Positions 10,870 to 19,483 of a stretch of DNA of 39,684 nt are shown here, in pieces. A program made the translations under genes and the position numbers. The stretch is from Enhydrobacter aerosaccus. GTDB taxonomy: Bacteria > Pseudomonadota > Alphaproteobacteria > Reyranellales > Reyranellaceae. The notes beneath the pieces were generated by a model. That model did no database searches and was not told the DNA's origin. It saw nothing but the letters and a program-made list of their open reading frames with translations. Within the stretch, counting starts at the first letter, position 1. Each line of letters begins with the position of its first letter. Where the stretch lies: the NCBI GenBank assembly GCA_903839865.1, contig CAIMEE010000377.1:1-39684 (forward strand), given 5' to 3'.

Positions 10870-12518
10870 ACGTTCCAGGTAACGACGAATTGCTGTTCCT
10901 CGCGCTGGGGGGCGCGGGCGAGATCGGCATGAACCTCAATCTCTACGGTCATGCCGGCAAGTGGCTGATGCTCGATCTCGGCATCGCCTTCGGCGACGAT
11001 AGCATGCCGGGCGTGGAAGTGATCATGCCAGACCCGGCTTTCATCGAGGAGCGCGCGAAGGACCTGGTCGGCATCGTGCTGACCCATGCGCACGAAGATC
11101 ACCTCGGCGCGGTCGCCGATCTTTGGCTGCGGCTCAGGGCGCCAGTCTATGCCACGCCGTTCGCGGCCTCCGTGCTGCGCCGCAAGCTCATCCAGGCGGG
11201 CTTGATCGACGAGGTGCCGATCACCGAGATTCCCTTGCGCGGCAAGTTCAATCTCGCGCCCTTCGAGCTCGAGATGATCACGATGGCGCATTCGATCCTG
11301 GAGCCGAATGCGCTGGCCGTGCGGACCAAGCTCGGCACTGTGTTCCACACGGGCGACTGGAAGATCGATCCCGATCCGCTGCTGGGGGATGTCACCGACG
11401 AGGAAACGCTGAAGCGCATGGGCGACGAAGGCGTGCTCGCTATGGTCTGCGACAGCACCAATGTCTTCGTCGACGGCGAAGCGGGCTCGGAGGCCAAGGT
11501 GCGCCGCAACCTGCGCAAGCTCGTGAAGGGCCGCATGGGCCGAGTTGCCGTGACTTGCTTTGCGTCCAACCTGGCGCGGGTGGAGAGCATTGCGCTGGCG
11601 GCAGTCGCCGCTGGCCGGCATCCGGTGCTGTCTGGACCGGCGCTCCTGCGCATGGTCGAGTGCGCGCAGGAATGCGGCTACATGCTCGATTTCCCGCAAC
11701 ACATCAGCCCTCAGGACGGCGCCTACCTGCCGCGCGACAAGGTCCTCTATATCTGTACCGGCAGCCAGGGCGAGCCGCGCGCCTCGATGGCCAAGATCGC
11801 CAACGACGAGCATCGCGACCTGGTGCTGGAGGAAGGCGACACCGCGATCTTTTCCTCGCGCGTCATCCCTGGCAACGAGCGCTCGGTCGGCCGCATGCAG
11901 AACGCCCTGATGGCGCGCGGCGTCGAGGTCATCACCGACCGCGAAGCCGATATCCATGTATCCGGCCATCCCGCGCGCGACGAGCTGGTGCAGGTCTACC
12001 AGTGGGTGCGGCCCAAGATCGCCGTGCCGGTGCATGGCGAGGTCCGCCACATGGTCGAGCATGCCGCCCTGGCGCGCACCTGCCAGGTGCCAGAGACGAT
12101 CGTGGCGCCCAACGGCACCCTGGTGCGGCTGGCGCCGGGGCCGGCCGAGATCATCGACCACGTCCATGCCGGGCGGTTGGCGCGCGACGGCGACACGGTG
12201 GTTCAGCTCGAAAGCAATTCCCTGCGCGACCGGCGCAAGTTGCTGTGGAACGGTGCCGCGGCCGCCACCCTGGTCGTGGACGGCAAGGGCAGGGGTGTGG
12301 CGCCCCCCAAGGTCTCCCTGCGCGGCATCGAGGACGAGGACGGGTCGCTGGCCGCGGCCGTGGTGGAGGGGCTGCAGGAGATGCTGGCGGACCTCACCGC
12401 GGGCGAGCGGAAGGACGACAAGCGGATAGAGGAGGCGGCCCGACAGGCCGTCCGGCGCGTCGTGCGCGCGCACCTGGGCAAGAAGCCGTTGACGGATGTC
12501 CATATCGTCCGCATCTAA
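10866..12518 (+). CDS. rnj: ribonuclease J
   Basis: Metallo-beta-lactamase/beta-CASP ribonuclease (550 residues) with 5'-3' exonuclease and endonuclease activity in rRNA and mRNA processing. H-A-H-E-D-H at 74-79 binds the zinc pair. G-D-W-K-I-D and the C-D-S-T-N motif further on are typical, and an RMMBL-type region with a C-terminal dimerisation domain follows. Length matches bacterial RNase J. The ATG overlaps the coaX stop, so the two are probably translationally coupled. Confidence 0.96.
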   Translation: MNVPGNDELLFLALGGAGEIGMNLNLYGHAGKWLMLDLGIAFGDDSMPGVEVIMPDPAFIEERAKDLVGIVLTHAHEDHLGAVADLWLRLRAPVYATPFAASVLRRKLIQAGLIDEVPITEIPLRGKFNLAPFELEMITMAHSILEPNALAVRTKLGTVFHTGDWKIDPDPLLGDVTDEETLKRMGDEGVLAMVCDSTNVFVDGEAGSEAKVRRNLRKLVKGRMGRVAVTCFASNLARVESIALAAVAAGRHPVLSGPALLRMVECAQECGYMLDFPQHISPQDGAYLPRDKVLYICTGSQGEPRASMAKIANDEHRDLVLEEGDTAIFSSRVIPGNERSVGRMQNALMARGVEVITDREADIHVSGHPARDELVQVYQWVRPKIAVPVHGEVRHMVEHAALARTCQVPETIVAPNGTLVRLAPGPAEIIDHVHAGRLARDGDTVVQLESNSLRDRRKLLWNGAAAATLVVDGKGRGVAPPKVSLRGIEDEDGSLAAAVVEGLQEMLADLTAGERKDDKRIEEAARQAVRRVVRAHLGKKPLTDVHIVRI

Positions 12519-12523
12519 AGAGC

Positions 12524-12928
12524 ATGATCGGCCGCCTGAACCATATCGCCATCGCTGTTCCGGACCTCGCCAAGGCCTCGGAGCTGTACGGCACCGTCAT
12601 GGGTGCCAAGGTGAGCGCTCCCAAGCCGCTGCCGGCGCACGGCGTGACGGTAGTGTTCGTCGAGCTGCCCAACACCAAGATCGAGCTGCTGCATCCGCTG
12701 GGAGAGAAGTCGCCGATCGCAGGCTTCCTGGCGCGCAACGCCGACGGCGGTATCCACCATGTGTGCTACGAAGTCGACGACATCTACGCCGCGCGGGACA
12801 AGCTCAAGGCAGGCGGCGCGCGTGTGCTCGGCAACGGCGAGCCGAAGAACGGCGCCCACGACAAGCCTGTGCTGTTCCTGCATCCGAAGGATTTCGCCGG
12901 CACCCTGATCGAACTCGAGCAGGTCTAG
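12524..12928 (+). CDS. mce: methylmalonyl-CoA epimerase
   Basis: Interconverts (S)- and (R)-methylmalonyl-CoA so that propionyl-CoA carboxylase product can reach methylmalonyl-CoA mutase and the TCA cycle. 134 residues, a two-module VOC (glyoxalase-type) fold. Likely metal ligands are H7 in L-N-H-I-A-I, E54 in K-I-E-L-L-H, one of H78/H79 in G-I-H-H-V, and E131 near the end. Length and H-P-L-G-E-K-S-P-I motif fit the epimerase rather than a generic glyoxalase. It begins 5 nt after rnj; the start is the first ATG of the domain. Confidence 0.93.
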   Translation: MIGRLNHIAIAVPDLAKASELYGTVMGAKVSAPKPLPAHGVTVVFVELPNTKIELLHPLGEKSPIAGFLARNADGGIHHVCYEVDDIYAARDKLKAGGARVLGNGEPKNGAHDKPVLFLHPKDFAGTLIELEQV

Positions 12929-12938
12929 GAGATTTGCC

Positions 12939-13187
12939 GTGAGCTGGGCGACCGGGCTCATGGTTTACGTCGTGATCTGGTGGACGATCCTGTTCGCCGT
13001 GCTGCCGATCGGCGTGCGGCGGGCCGAAAAGCCGGGCCTGGGCCAGGACCATGGGGCTCCGGAGCGGCCCCAGCTGTTGCGAAAGGCGATCATCACCTCG
13101 CTCGTCGCGGCTGTGCTTTGGCTGGGTTTCTATGTCCTGCACCAGTCGGACATCTTCGACCTCCGCCACTGGGCCGATACTTTTTAA
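12939..13187 (+). CDS. DUF1467 family small membrane protein
   Basis: 82-residue protein with two predicted membrane helices (about residues 5-25 and 49-67) and a short hydrophilic loop starting V-R-R-A-E. It resembles the DUF1467 family, which is common in Alphaproteobacteria next to mce; its function is unknown. The GTG start follows an AGGAGAT ribosome binding site overlapping the mce stop. It is the last gene of the block that begins in nuo, with a hairpin region after it. Confidence 0.85.
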   Translation: MSWATGLMVYVVIWWTILFAVLPIGVRRAEKPGLGQDHGAPERPQLLRKAIITSLVAAVLWLGFYVLHQSDIFDLRHWADTF

Positions 13188-13451
13188 CGTAAAACATTAA
13201 GTGAGGACTCTAAGTCCTTGAAAAGAAAAGCGGCGGGCCCGTGACCCGCCGCTTCTCTAACCCCGAAACTCCGGTGTGGCGGCTTGTGCCGCTCTCCTCC
13301 CTAAACTCAGACCGCGCCTAAGCGCTAGGCTGTTTACCTGTCCCCCGCGGGCTTGCCAAGACCTTTTCTTTCGATCGACGGGGCTTGATCGAACAATTGT
13401 TATGAAGCAGCCCCACTTGACCGGAGACAAATGTCCGTACGCCTTTCCTGA
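13188..13451. other. intergenic region between convergent genes
   Basis: This 264-base gap separates the plus-strand DUF1467 gene from the minus-strand permease. Besides the strong hairpin at 13224-13258 it contains a small perfect hairpin at 13204-13218 (AGGACT/AGTCCT, 3-nt loop) and a 5-bp stem at 13316-13330 (GCCTA/TAGGC). I see no convincing protein-coding frame or tRNA. A small RNA cannot be excluded. Confidence 0.5.
13224..13258 (-). terminator. strong hairpin, probable terminator for the convergent genes
   Basis: A perfect 10-bp stem (AAGCGGCGGG at 13228-13237 with CCCGCCGCTT at 13245-13254, 7-nt loop) extends by three more pairs after one mismatch. On the minus strand it is followed by TTCTTTTC, so it best fits a Rho-independent terminator for the permease transcript, about 200 bp after that gene's stop. 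On the plus strand the tail is not T-rich, but the hairpin could still help end the nuo-DUF1467 transcript. Confidence 0.65.
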
Positions 13452-14744
13452 TTACGGGATGACCACGTATTTGATCACGAAAAGCACAGCGAGAATTGCG
13501 ACTGCCGGATGAATGTCCCTGAATCGGCCCGCGGCGAGTTTGATTCCGACGTACGAGATGAAGCCGAAGGCGATTCCTTCGGCGATCGAGAAGGTGAACG
13601 GCATCGTGATCGCTGTGATCACCGCCGGCGCCGACTCCGTGAGATCGTCCCATTCGACTTCGGTGAGGCTGCGCACCATCAGGCAGGCGACGTAGAAGAG
13701 GGCGGGCGCGGTCGCATAGGCGGGGATCGATCCCGCGAGTGGCGAGATGAACAGCGCCAGCAGGAACAGCACACCGACCGTCGCCGCCGTGAGACCTGTT
13801 TTGCCGCCGGCGTTGATGCCGGACGCGCTTTCGATGTAGCTCGTCGTGGTCGAGGTGCCGACGACGGCGCCGATCATGGCGGCGGCGCTGTCGGATATCA
13901 GCGCGCTGCGCAGGCGCGGCACGGTGCCGTCAGGCTTCATGAAGCCGCCGCGATGGGCAAGCGCGATCAGGGTGCCGGTATTGTCGAACAGGTCGACGAA
14001 GAGAAAGGCGAAGACCACCGTCACCAGTCCGACCTTGAAGGCGCCGGCGAGGTCCATCTGGAACAGCACCGGTGCGATCGACGGCGGCATGTCGAAGATG
14101 CCGCCGAACTTCTGCTGGCCGGCGGCGATCGACACGATGGTCACCGCCAGAATGCCGATGATCACGCCGCCCATGATCTTGCGGTACTCGAGAGCGACGA
14201 TCAGGGCGAAGCCCAGCACCGCCATCAGCACCGGCCAGCTCGTGAGCTTGCCGTGGGCAACCAGCGTCGCCTCGTTGCCGACGACGATGCCCGCGTTCTT
14301 CAGCGCGATCAGGGCGAGGAAGAGGCCGATGCCGGCCGCGATCGCCATCTTGAGCGACTTTGGGATCGCATTGACGATCCATTCGCGCACCGGCAGCACG
14401 CTGATGATCAGGAAGATCACGCCGGAGACGAAGACGCAGCCCAGGGCCGCCTGCCAAGTGTAACCCATGCCGCCCACCACGCCGAAGGCGAAGTAGGCGT
14501 TGAGGCCCATGCCGGGCGCCAGCGCGATCGGGTAGTTGGCGAGGAAGGCCATCAGGAAACAGCCGATCGCTGCGGCCACGCAGGTCGCGGTGAACACCGC
14601 GCCGACCGGCATCTTGGCCATGCCCAGGATCTGCGGATTGACGAAGATGATGTAGGCCATGGTGAGGAAGGTCGTGAGACCGGCCACCATCTCGGTTTTC
14701 ACCGTCGTCTTGTTTTCGCTCAATTTGAAGAGTTGATCGAACAT
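13452..14744 (-). CDS. NCS2 family purine permease (AzgA/PbuG-like)
   Basis: Proton-coupled nucleobase importer of the NCS2 family (430 residues, 12-14 membrane helices). It begins M-F-D-Q-L-F-K-L and has [15 protein letters not shown] near residue 20, [14 protein letters not shown] around 75-88 and [12 protein letters not shown] in the C-terminal half. These are hallmarks of the adenine/guanine/hypoxanthine subgroup rather than uracil or xanthine transporters; exact substrate cannot be read from sequence. A GGGGGAGA precedes the ATG. It is the only minus-strand gene in the first 34 kb, inside an otherwise plus-strand block, and probably forms its own transcription unit. Confidence 0.93.
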   Translation of the reverse strand: MFDQLFKLSENKTTVKTEMVAGLTTFLTMAYIIFVNPQILGMAKMPVGAVFTATCVAAAIGCFLMAFLANYPIALAPGMGLNAYFAFGVVGGMGYTWQAALGCVFVSGVIFLIISVLPVREWIVNAIPKSLKMAIAAGIGLFLALIALKNAGIVVGNEATLVAHGKLTSWPVLMAVLGFALIVALEYRKIMGGVIIGILAVTIVSIAAGQQKFGGIFDMPPSIAPVLFQMDLAGAFKVGLVTVVFAFLFVDLFDNTGTLIALAHRGGFMKPDGTVPRLRSALISDSAAAMIGAVVGTSTTTSYIESASGINAGGKTGLTAATVGVLFLLALFISPLAGSIPAYATAPALFYVACLMVRSLTEVEWDDLTESAPAVITAITMPFTFSIAEGIAFGFISYVGIKLAAGRFRDIHPAVAILAVLFVIKYVVIP

Positions 14745-14863
14745 ATGCCTGTCTCCCCCGAGAACGGGCTCAAGTGTGCGGGCATCGGCCTGTGCAAAAC
14801 CAGTCGCGAGGGGGCGGGTTTGCCGGTAGAAAGCCCGTTCCAGGCCAGTTTCCAGCCAGACCC

Positions 14864-14868
14864 GAGGA
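14864..14868 (+). promoter_or_regulatory. ribosome binding site of proS
   Basis: GAGGA lies 10 nt ahead of the ATG at 14879. The reading frame is open further upstream, to 14774, but residues before this ATG do not resemble ProRS, so this site and the family N-terminus together set the start. Confidence 0.65.
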
Positions 14869-14878
14869 TTTCGACCGC

Positions 14879-16192
14879 ATGCGCATGAGCCAATATTTCC
14901 TGCCGACGATGAAGGAGACGCCGTCGGAGGCGCAGATCGTGTCGCATCGCCTGATGCTGCGCGCGGGCCTCGTGCGCCAGACCAGCGCCGGCATCTATGC
15001 CTGGCTGCCGCTCGGCCTGAAGGTCTTGCGCAATATCGAGCGCATCGTGCGCGAGGAGCAGAACGCAGCCGGCGCGCAGGAAGTGCTGATGCCGACCATC
15101 CAGTCGGCCGACCTGTGGCGCGAGAGCGGCCGCTACGATGCCTACGGCCCCGAGATGCTGCGTATCAAGGATCGCCACGACCGCGAGATGCTCTACGGTC
15201 CAACCAACGAGGAGATGATCACCGTGCTCTTCCGCGACGGCGTGAAGAGCTATCGCGACCTGCCGCGCAATCTCTATCACATCCAGTGGAAGTTCCGCGA
15301 CGAGGTGCGTCCGCGCTTCGGCGTGATGCGCGGGCGCGAGTTCCTGATGAAGGACAACTACTCCTTCGACGCCGACAAGGCCGGTGCGATCCGCTCCTAC
15401 AACAACATGTTCGTGGCTTACCTGCGCACCTTTGCGCGCATGGGCCTGAAGGCGATCCCGATGCGCGCCGATACCGGCCCGATCGGCGGTGACCTTAGCC
15501 ACGAGTTCATCATCCTGGCCGAGACCGGCGAGTCGGCGGTGTTCTGCCACAAGGGTCTGGTCGACAAGGACATCCTCGGCCGCACGGTTGACTACAGCGG
15601 AGACGTGCAGTCGATCGTGGACGAGTGGACGTCGCTCTATGCCGCAACCGACGAGAAGCACGACAAGGACGCGTTCGAAAAGATCCCCGAAGGCGAGCGG
15701 CTCGCCGCGCGCGGAATCGAAGTCGGCCATATCTTTTATTTCGGCACCAAGTATTCCGCCCCGATGAAGGCGATCGTGGCCGGTCCCGGCGGCGAGAACA
15801 TCACGGTCGAGATGGGGTCCTACGGCATCGGCGTGTCGAGACTGGTGGGCGGCATCATCGAGGCAAGCCATGACGATGCAGGCATCGTGTGGCCTGAGTC
15901 AGTGGCGCCGTTCAAGGTCGCCATCGTCAACCTTAAGCCGGACGACGGCGCGGTGTCTGGTGCCTGCACAAAGCTCTACGACACGCTGACCGCCAAGGGT
16001 GTCGAGGTGCTGCACGACGACCGCGACATGCGGCCGGGCGGCAAGTTCGCCGACATGGATCTGATCGGCATTCCTTGGCAGGTCATCATCGGCCCGAAGG
16101 GCATCGCCGCCGGCAAGGTCGAGGTGAAGAATAGAAAGACCGGCGCGCGCGAGGAACTTCCGCTCGATGAAGTCGTTTCCCGCTTCGGCTGA
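14879..16192 (+). CDS. proS: prolyl-tRNA synthetase
   Basis: Class II aminoacyl-tRNA synthetase charging tRNA-Pro. At 437 residues it is the short alphaproteobacterial/mitochondrial-type enzyme that lacks the large editing insertion of the E. coli enzyme. The N-terminus [10 protein letters not shown] fits family members, which sets the start at 14879. Class II motif 2 appears in [13 protein letters not shown] and motif 3 in [14 protein letters not shown]-terminal anticodon-binding domain follows. It heads a plus-strand run into lolC, 21 nt downstream. Without the editing domain, mischarged Ala-tRNA-Pro would need a separate deacylase (family inference). Confidence 0.96.
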   Translation: MRMSQYFLPTMKETPSEAQIVSHRLMLRAGLVRQTSAGIYAWLPLGLKVLRNIERIVREEQNAAGAQEVLMPTIQSADLWRESGRYDAYGPEMLRIKDRHDREMLYGPTNEEMITVLFRDGVKSYRDLPRNLYHIQWKFRDEVRPRFGVMRGREFLMKDNYSFDADKAGAIRSYNNMFVAYLRTFARMGLKAIPMRADTGPIGGDLSHEFIILAETGESAVFCHKGLVDKDILGRTVDYSGDVQSIVDEWTSLYAATDEKHDKDAFEKIPEGERLAARGIEVGHIFYFGTKYSAPMKAIVAGPGGENITVEMGSYGIGVSRLVGGIIEASHDDAGIVWPESVAPFKVAIVNLKPDDGAVSGACTKLYDTLTAKGVEVLHDDRDMRPGGKFADMDLIGIPWQVIIGPKGIAAGKVEVKNRKTGAREELPLDEVVSRFG

Positions 16193-16213
16193 TCAAGGAG
16201 ACCTCTGCCCATC

Positions 16214-17527
16214 ATGGCTTTTGCCGCCGTCGAGCGCCTGATCGCCTTCCGCTACCTGCGGGCCCGCCGAGAGGAGGGCTTCATTTCGGTGATTGCCGGA
16301 TTCTCGCTGGTGGGGATTGCTCTCGGTGTCGGCACATTGATCGTGGTCATGGCCGTGATGAACGGCTTCCGCATCGAGATGCTGCATCAGATGTCGGGCA
16401 TCAGCGGCCAGATCGGCGTGCAGGGCAACCAGAACGGGCTCGAGGCGACGCCCGACCTTCTGGCCCGCCTTCGTGCTGTGCCGGGTGTGACAAGTGCGAC
16501 GCCCGCCGCCGAAGGGCAGGTCATGGCGGTCACCGGTGACCAGGCCCGCGGCGTGCTGTTGCGAGGCATGTCGCCGGACGATTTGCGGGCGCGCGTTCCT
16601 CTCGCAGCCGCCATTGATGGCCCGCCGGACGTGCGCGAGCGTTACCGCAACCTCTGTCGCGCCGACGGTGACGAAAAGATCGACTGGGGCACGCTCAAGG
16701 ACTTCGGCGAGGGCTTCTCGGTGGCCATCGGGCGACGCCTGGCCGACCTGCTGCACCTCAAGGTCGGGGATCGCCTGCAACTGGTGTCGCCTCAATCGAT
16801 GGTGACTCCGTTCGGCGTCATGCCACGCTCCGCCCTGGTGCGGGTGTCGGCGATCTTCTGCGCCGGCATGTACGACTACGACGCCAATTTCATCTATGCG
16901 CCACTCGAGGACGCGCAACGGCTGCTCTCCCTCGGCAATCGCGTGACGACGGTTGAGGTCTTCGTCGACGACAAGACACCCCTGCGGGAGGCGCGGCAGG
17001 GCGCCACCAAGGCGGTCGGCCAGCAGGGCTGGGTGTTCGACTGGTTCCAGGCAAACTTCGGCTTCTTCGCCGCGATCCAGGCGCAGACCAATGTTCTGTT
17101 CCTCGTGCTGACAATGATCGTGCTGGTCGCGGCCTTCAACATCGTGTCGAGCATGGTGATGCTGGTGCGCACCAAGACCGGCGACATCGCCATCCTGCGC
17201 ACCATGGGCGCAACGCGCGGAGCCATCCTGCGGCTCTTTCTCCTCGACGGTTTCGCCATCGGTACCGTCGGCACGATCGTCGGCGTCGTCCTGGGGCTCG
17301 CCTTCGCCATGAACATCGAGGCCATCCGCCAGTGGCTGCAGCATACCTTCGGTCTCGTGCTGTTCGACCAGCAGCTCTATCTCCTGGCGGAGATGCCCTC
17401 GCACATTACGGGCTACGAGGTGGGCGCGATCGCGGGCATGGCGATGTTCTTCTCGCTCGCGGCCTCGATCATTCCGGCCTGGCGGGCCTCGCGCCTCGAC
17501 CCGGTGGAGGGCCTGCGCCGTGAGTAA
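16214..17527 (+). CDS. lolC: lipoprotein-releasing ABC transporter permease (LolC/E type), first copy
   Basis: Inner-membrane permease (437 residues) that releases outer-membrane lipoproteins to the periplasmic carrier LolA, powered by LolD. It has an N-terminal helix at about 26-48 (F-I-S-V-I-A-G-F-S-L-V-G-I-A-L-G-V), a large periplasmic domain, and three C-terminal FtsX-type helices, with the cytoplasmic segment [12 protein letters not shown] before the last two. AAGGAGA lies 12 nt ahead of the ATG. The end overlaps the next permease gene by 8 nt. Which of the two copies corresponds to E. coli LolC or LolE cannot be settled by eye. Confidence 0.9.
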   Translation: MAFAAVERLIAFRYLRARREEGFISVIAGFSLVGIALGVGTLIVVMAVMNGFRIEMLHQMSGISGQIGVQGNQNGLEATPDLLARLRAVPGVTSATPAAEGQVMAVTGDQARGVLLRGMSPDDLRARVPLAAAIDGPPDVRERYRNLCRADGDEKIDWGTLKDFGEGFSVAIGRRLADLLHLKVGDRLQLVSPQSMVTPFGVMPRSALVRVSAIFCAGMYDYDANFIYAPLEDAQRLLSLGNRVTTVEVFVDDKTPLREARQGATKAVGQQGWVFDWFQANFGFFAAIQAQTNVLFLVLTMIVLVAAFNIVSSMVMLVRTKTGDIAILRTMGATRGAILRLFLLDGFAIGTVGTIVGVVLGLAFAMNIEAIRQWLQHTFGLVLFDQQLYLLAEMPSHITGYEVGAIAGMAMFFSLAASIIPAWRASRLDPVEGLRRE

Positions 17528-18776
17528 CCCGGCACGCGTGGTGGAGGGGTGGCTGGCCTGGCGCTATCTCGCGCACCGCCAGCGCGAGGGCTTCATATCG
17601 GCGATCACGATCTTCTCGCTGATCGGCGTGGCACTGGGTGTCGCGACCCTGATCGTGGTGCTGTCGGTGATGGGCGGATTCCGCGTGGAACTGATCGGTC
17701 GCATCATCGGCATGAACGGCCATGTCGTGATTGCGGCCAAGCAGGGAATGCTGGACGCCAAGCCCGAGTTGCTCGAAAAACTTCGCGCGGCACCCGGAGT
17801 CAAGAACGTGCGGCTGACGCTGGAGCGCCAGTCGTTGATCTCCGCCAACGGGCAGACACGCGGCGCCGTGCTGCGCGGCGTGAGGGTGGAAGACCTGATG
17901 TCGCGCGAGATCGTAACCCGCAACATCGTGACCGGTGAGCTGGGGGCCTTCAACACACGCCGCGGCGTGGTGATGGGAGAGAAGCTGCGGCAAGCGCTGA
18001 ACCTGCGCGCGGGCGATACGCTCACCGTGGTCACGCACAAGTTGAACGAAACGGGTTCGATCGCGCCGCGTTACTCGGACTACCAAGTTCTGGCGAGCTT
18101 CCTCAGCCGACGTTTCGAGTTCGACAGTGCCTTCGTGTTTATGCCGCTGCAGATGTTGCAGGACGACCTGGAATACGAACATGGCATCGTGAGCTCGATC
18201 GATCTCGAGCTGAAGGATCCCGCTGACGCACCGAAGGTGGCGGCGGGTTTGCGCACATCGCTCGGCCGCGACGACCTGAAGATCTCGGAATGGCAGGCCC
18301 TCAACGCGCGCTTCATGGGCGCCCTGCAGGTCGAGCGGGTGATGATGTTCATCATCCTGAGCCTGATCGTGCTGGTGGCGGCGCTGAATGTGATCGCTAG
18401 CTTCACCATGCTCGTGCGTATGAAGCGCGGAAACATCGCCATCCTGCGTACCATGGGAGCGGAGCGCGGGACGATTGTGCGAGCCTTCTTCATGGCCGCC
18501 GCCGGCGTTGGCCTGGCCGGAACGGCGATTGGTGCCGCGCTGGGACTTTACGTCTGCGACAGCATGCCGGCGATCGGCCGTTGGCTGGGCAGCATGACGT
18601 CGCCGGGTGCCGGTGCGGCAGAGGTAGATTTCGTGACGTCGATGCCGGTGAGGGTCGCGCCTCTCGAGGTGATCTCCATTATCGTCGTGGCGATTGTTCT
18701 GTCGCTGGCCGCCGCCGCCTATCCCGCCTGGCGCAGTGCGCGCGTGGAACCCGTCGAAGGATTACGTCATGAGTGA
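17520..18776 (+). CDS. lolE: lipoprotein-releasing ABC transporter permease (LolC/E type), second copy
   Basis: Second LolC/E-family permease (418 residues), a clear paralogue of its upstream neighbour. It shares [18 protein letters not shown] near the N-terminus, the C-terminal [12 protein letters not shown] segment and the same [14 protein letters not shown] ending. It would form a heteromeric LolC-LolE pair with the first copy. GTG start. It overlaps the upstream gene and lolD by 8 nt each, indicating tight coupling. The assignment of E rather than C is tentative. Confidence 0.87.
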   Translation: MSNPARVVEGWLAWRYLAHRQREGFISAITIFSLIGVALGVATLIVVLSVMGGFRVELIGRIIGMNGHVVIAAKQGMLDAKPELLEKLRAAPGVKNVRLTLERQSLISANGQTRGAVLRGVRVEDLMSREIVTRNIVTGELGAFNTRRGVVMGEKLRQALNLRAGDTLTVVTHKLNETGSIAPRYSDYQVLASFLSRRFEFDSAFVFMPLQMLQDDLEYEHGIVSSIDLELKDPADAPKVAAGLRTSLGRDDLKISEWQALNARFMGALQVERVMMFIILSLIVLVAALNVIASFTMLVRMKRGNIAILRTMGAERGTIVRAFFMAAAGVGLAGTAIGAALGLYVCDSMPAIGRWLGSMTSPGAGAAEVDFVTSMPVRVAPLEVISIIVVAIVLSLAAAAYPAWRSARVEPVEGLRHE

Positions 18777-19452
18777 CCGTCATTTTCCCCTTTCATTGCA
18801 GGGCGTGGAACGTACCTTCGTGCAGGGAGATCGCCGCCTCTCGGTGCTGAAGGGCGTATCGCTCGATTTGCGGGCGGGCGAGATCGTGGCGCTGGTCGGC
18901 CAGTCGGGCAGCGGCAAGTCGACGATGCTGCATATTGCGGGACTCCTCGAGAAGCCGGACGGCGGCGATGTGATCGTCGATGGGCGCCCGGCGGGCGCGC
19001 AGAGCGATAAAGAACGCACGGCGCTGCGGCGCAAGTTCCTGGGGTTTGTCTACCAGTACCATCACCTGCTGCCGGAGTTCTCGGCGCTGGAAAACGTGAT
19101 GCTGCCGCAGATGCTGGCAGGGCTGTCGCGACGTCAGGCCCGTTTGCGCTCGCTCGACCTGCTCGCGATGGTTCAGCTCGCGGATCGCGCCGACCATCGC
19201 CCGGGCCGGTTGTCCGGTGGCGAACAACAGAGGGTTGCCATCGCGCGGGCCGTCGCCAACGCGCCCAGGGTCCTGCTGGCAGATGAGCCCACGGGTAACC
19301 TCGACTCATCGACAGCCGAGATCGTGTTCAAGCAGCTCTTGACGCTGGTGCGGGAGACCGGGATGGCGGCATTGATCGCCACTCACAATCCGGAGCTGGC
19401 GGCACGCATGGACCGCACCGTCCACCTCAAAGACGGCATATTGTCTGCCTGA
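18769..19452 (+). CDS. lolD: lipoprotein-releasing ABC transporter ATP-binding protein
   Basis: ATPase of the Lol lipoprotein-releasing transporter (227 residues). Walker A is G-Q-S-G-S-G-K-S (44-51), the Q-loop glutamine is Q96, the signature is L-S-G-G-E-Q-Q (148-154) and Walker B is V-L-L-A-D-E-P (168-174). This is the usual MacB/LolD family pattern. The frame is open upstream, but the ATG at 18769 overlapping lolE by 8 nt gives the standard N-terminus M-S-D-R-H-F-P-L. Confidence 0.94.
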   Translation: MSDRHFPLSLQGVERTFVQGDRRLSVLKGVSLDLRAGEIVALVGQSGSGKSTMLHIAGLLEKPDGGDVIVDGRPAGAQSDKERTALRRKFLGFVYQYHHLLPEFSALENVMLPQMLAGLSRRQARLRSLDLLAMVQLADRADHRPGRLSGGEQQRVAIARAVANAPRVLLADEPTGNLDSSTAEIVFKQLLTLVRETGMAALIATHNPELAARMDRTVHLKDGILSA

Positions 19453-19483
19453 CTTTCCACAAGATGACGGGCAATAGTGGCGT

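Noticed and set aside
14774..14878. Longer proS reading frame with 35 extra N-terminal residues
   Set aside because: The extra part is unlike ProRS, which starts with the M-R-M-S-Q-Y-F-L-P type sequence, and a GAGGA precedes the ATG at 14879.
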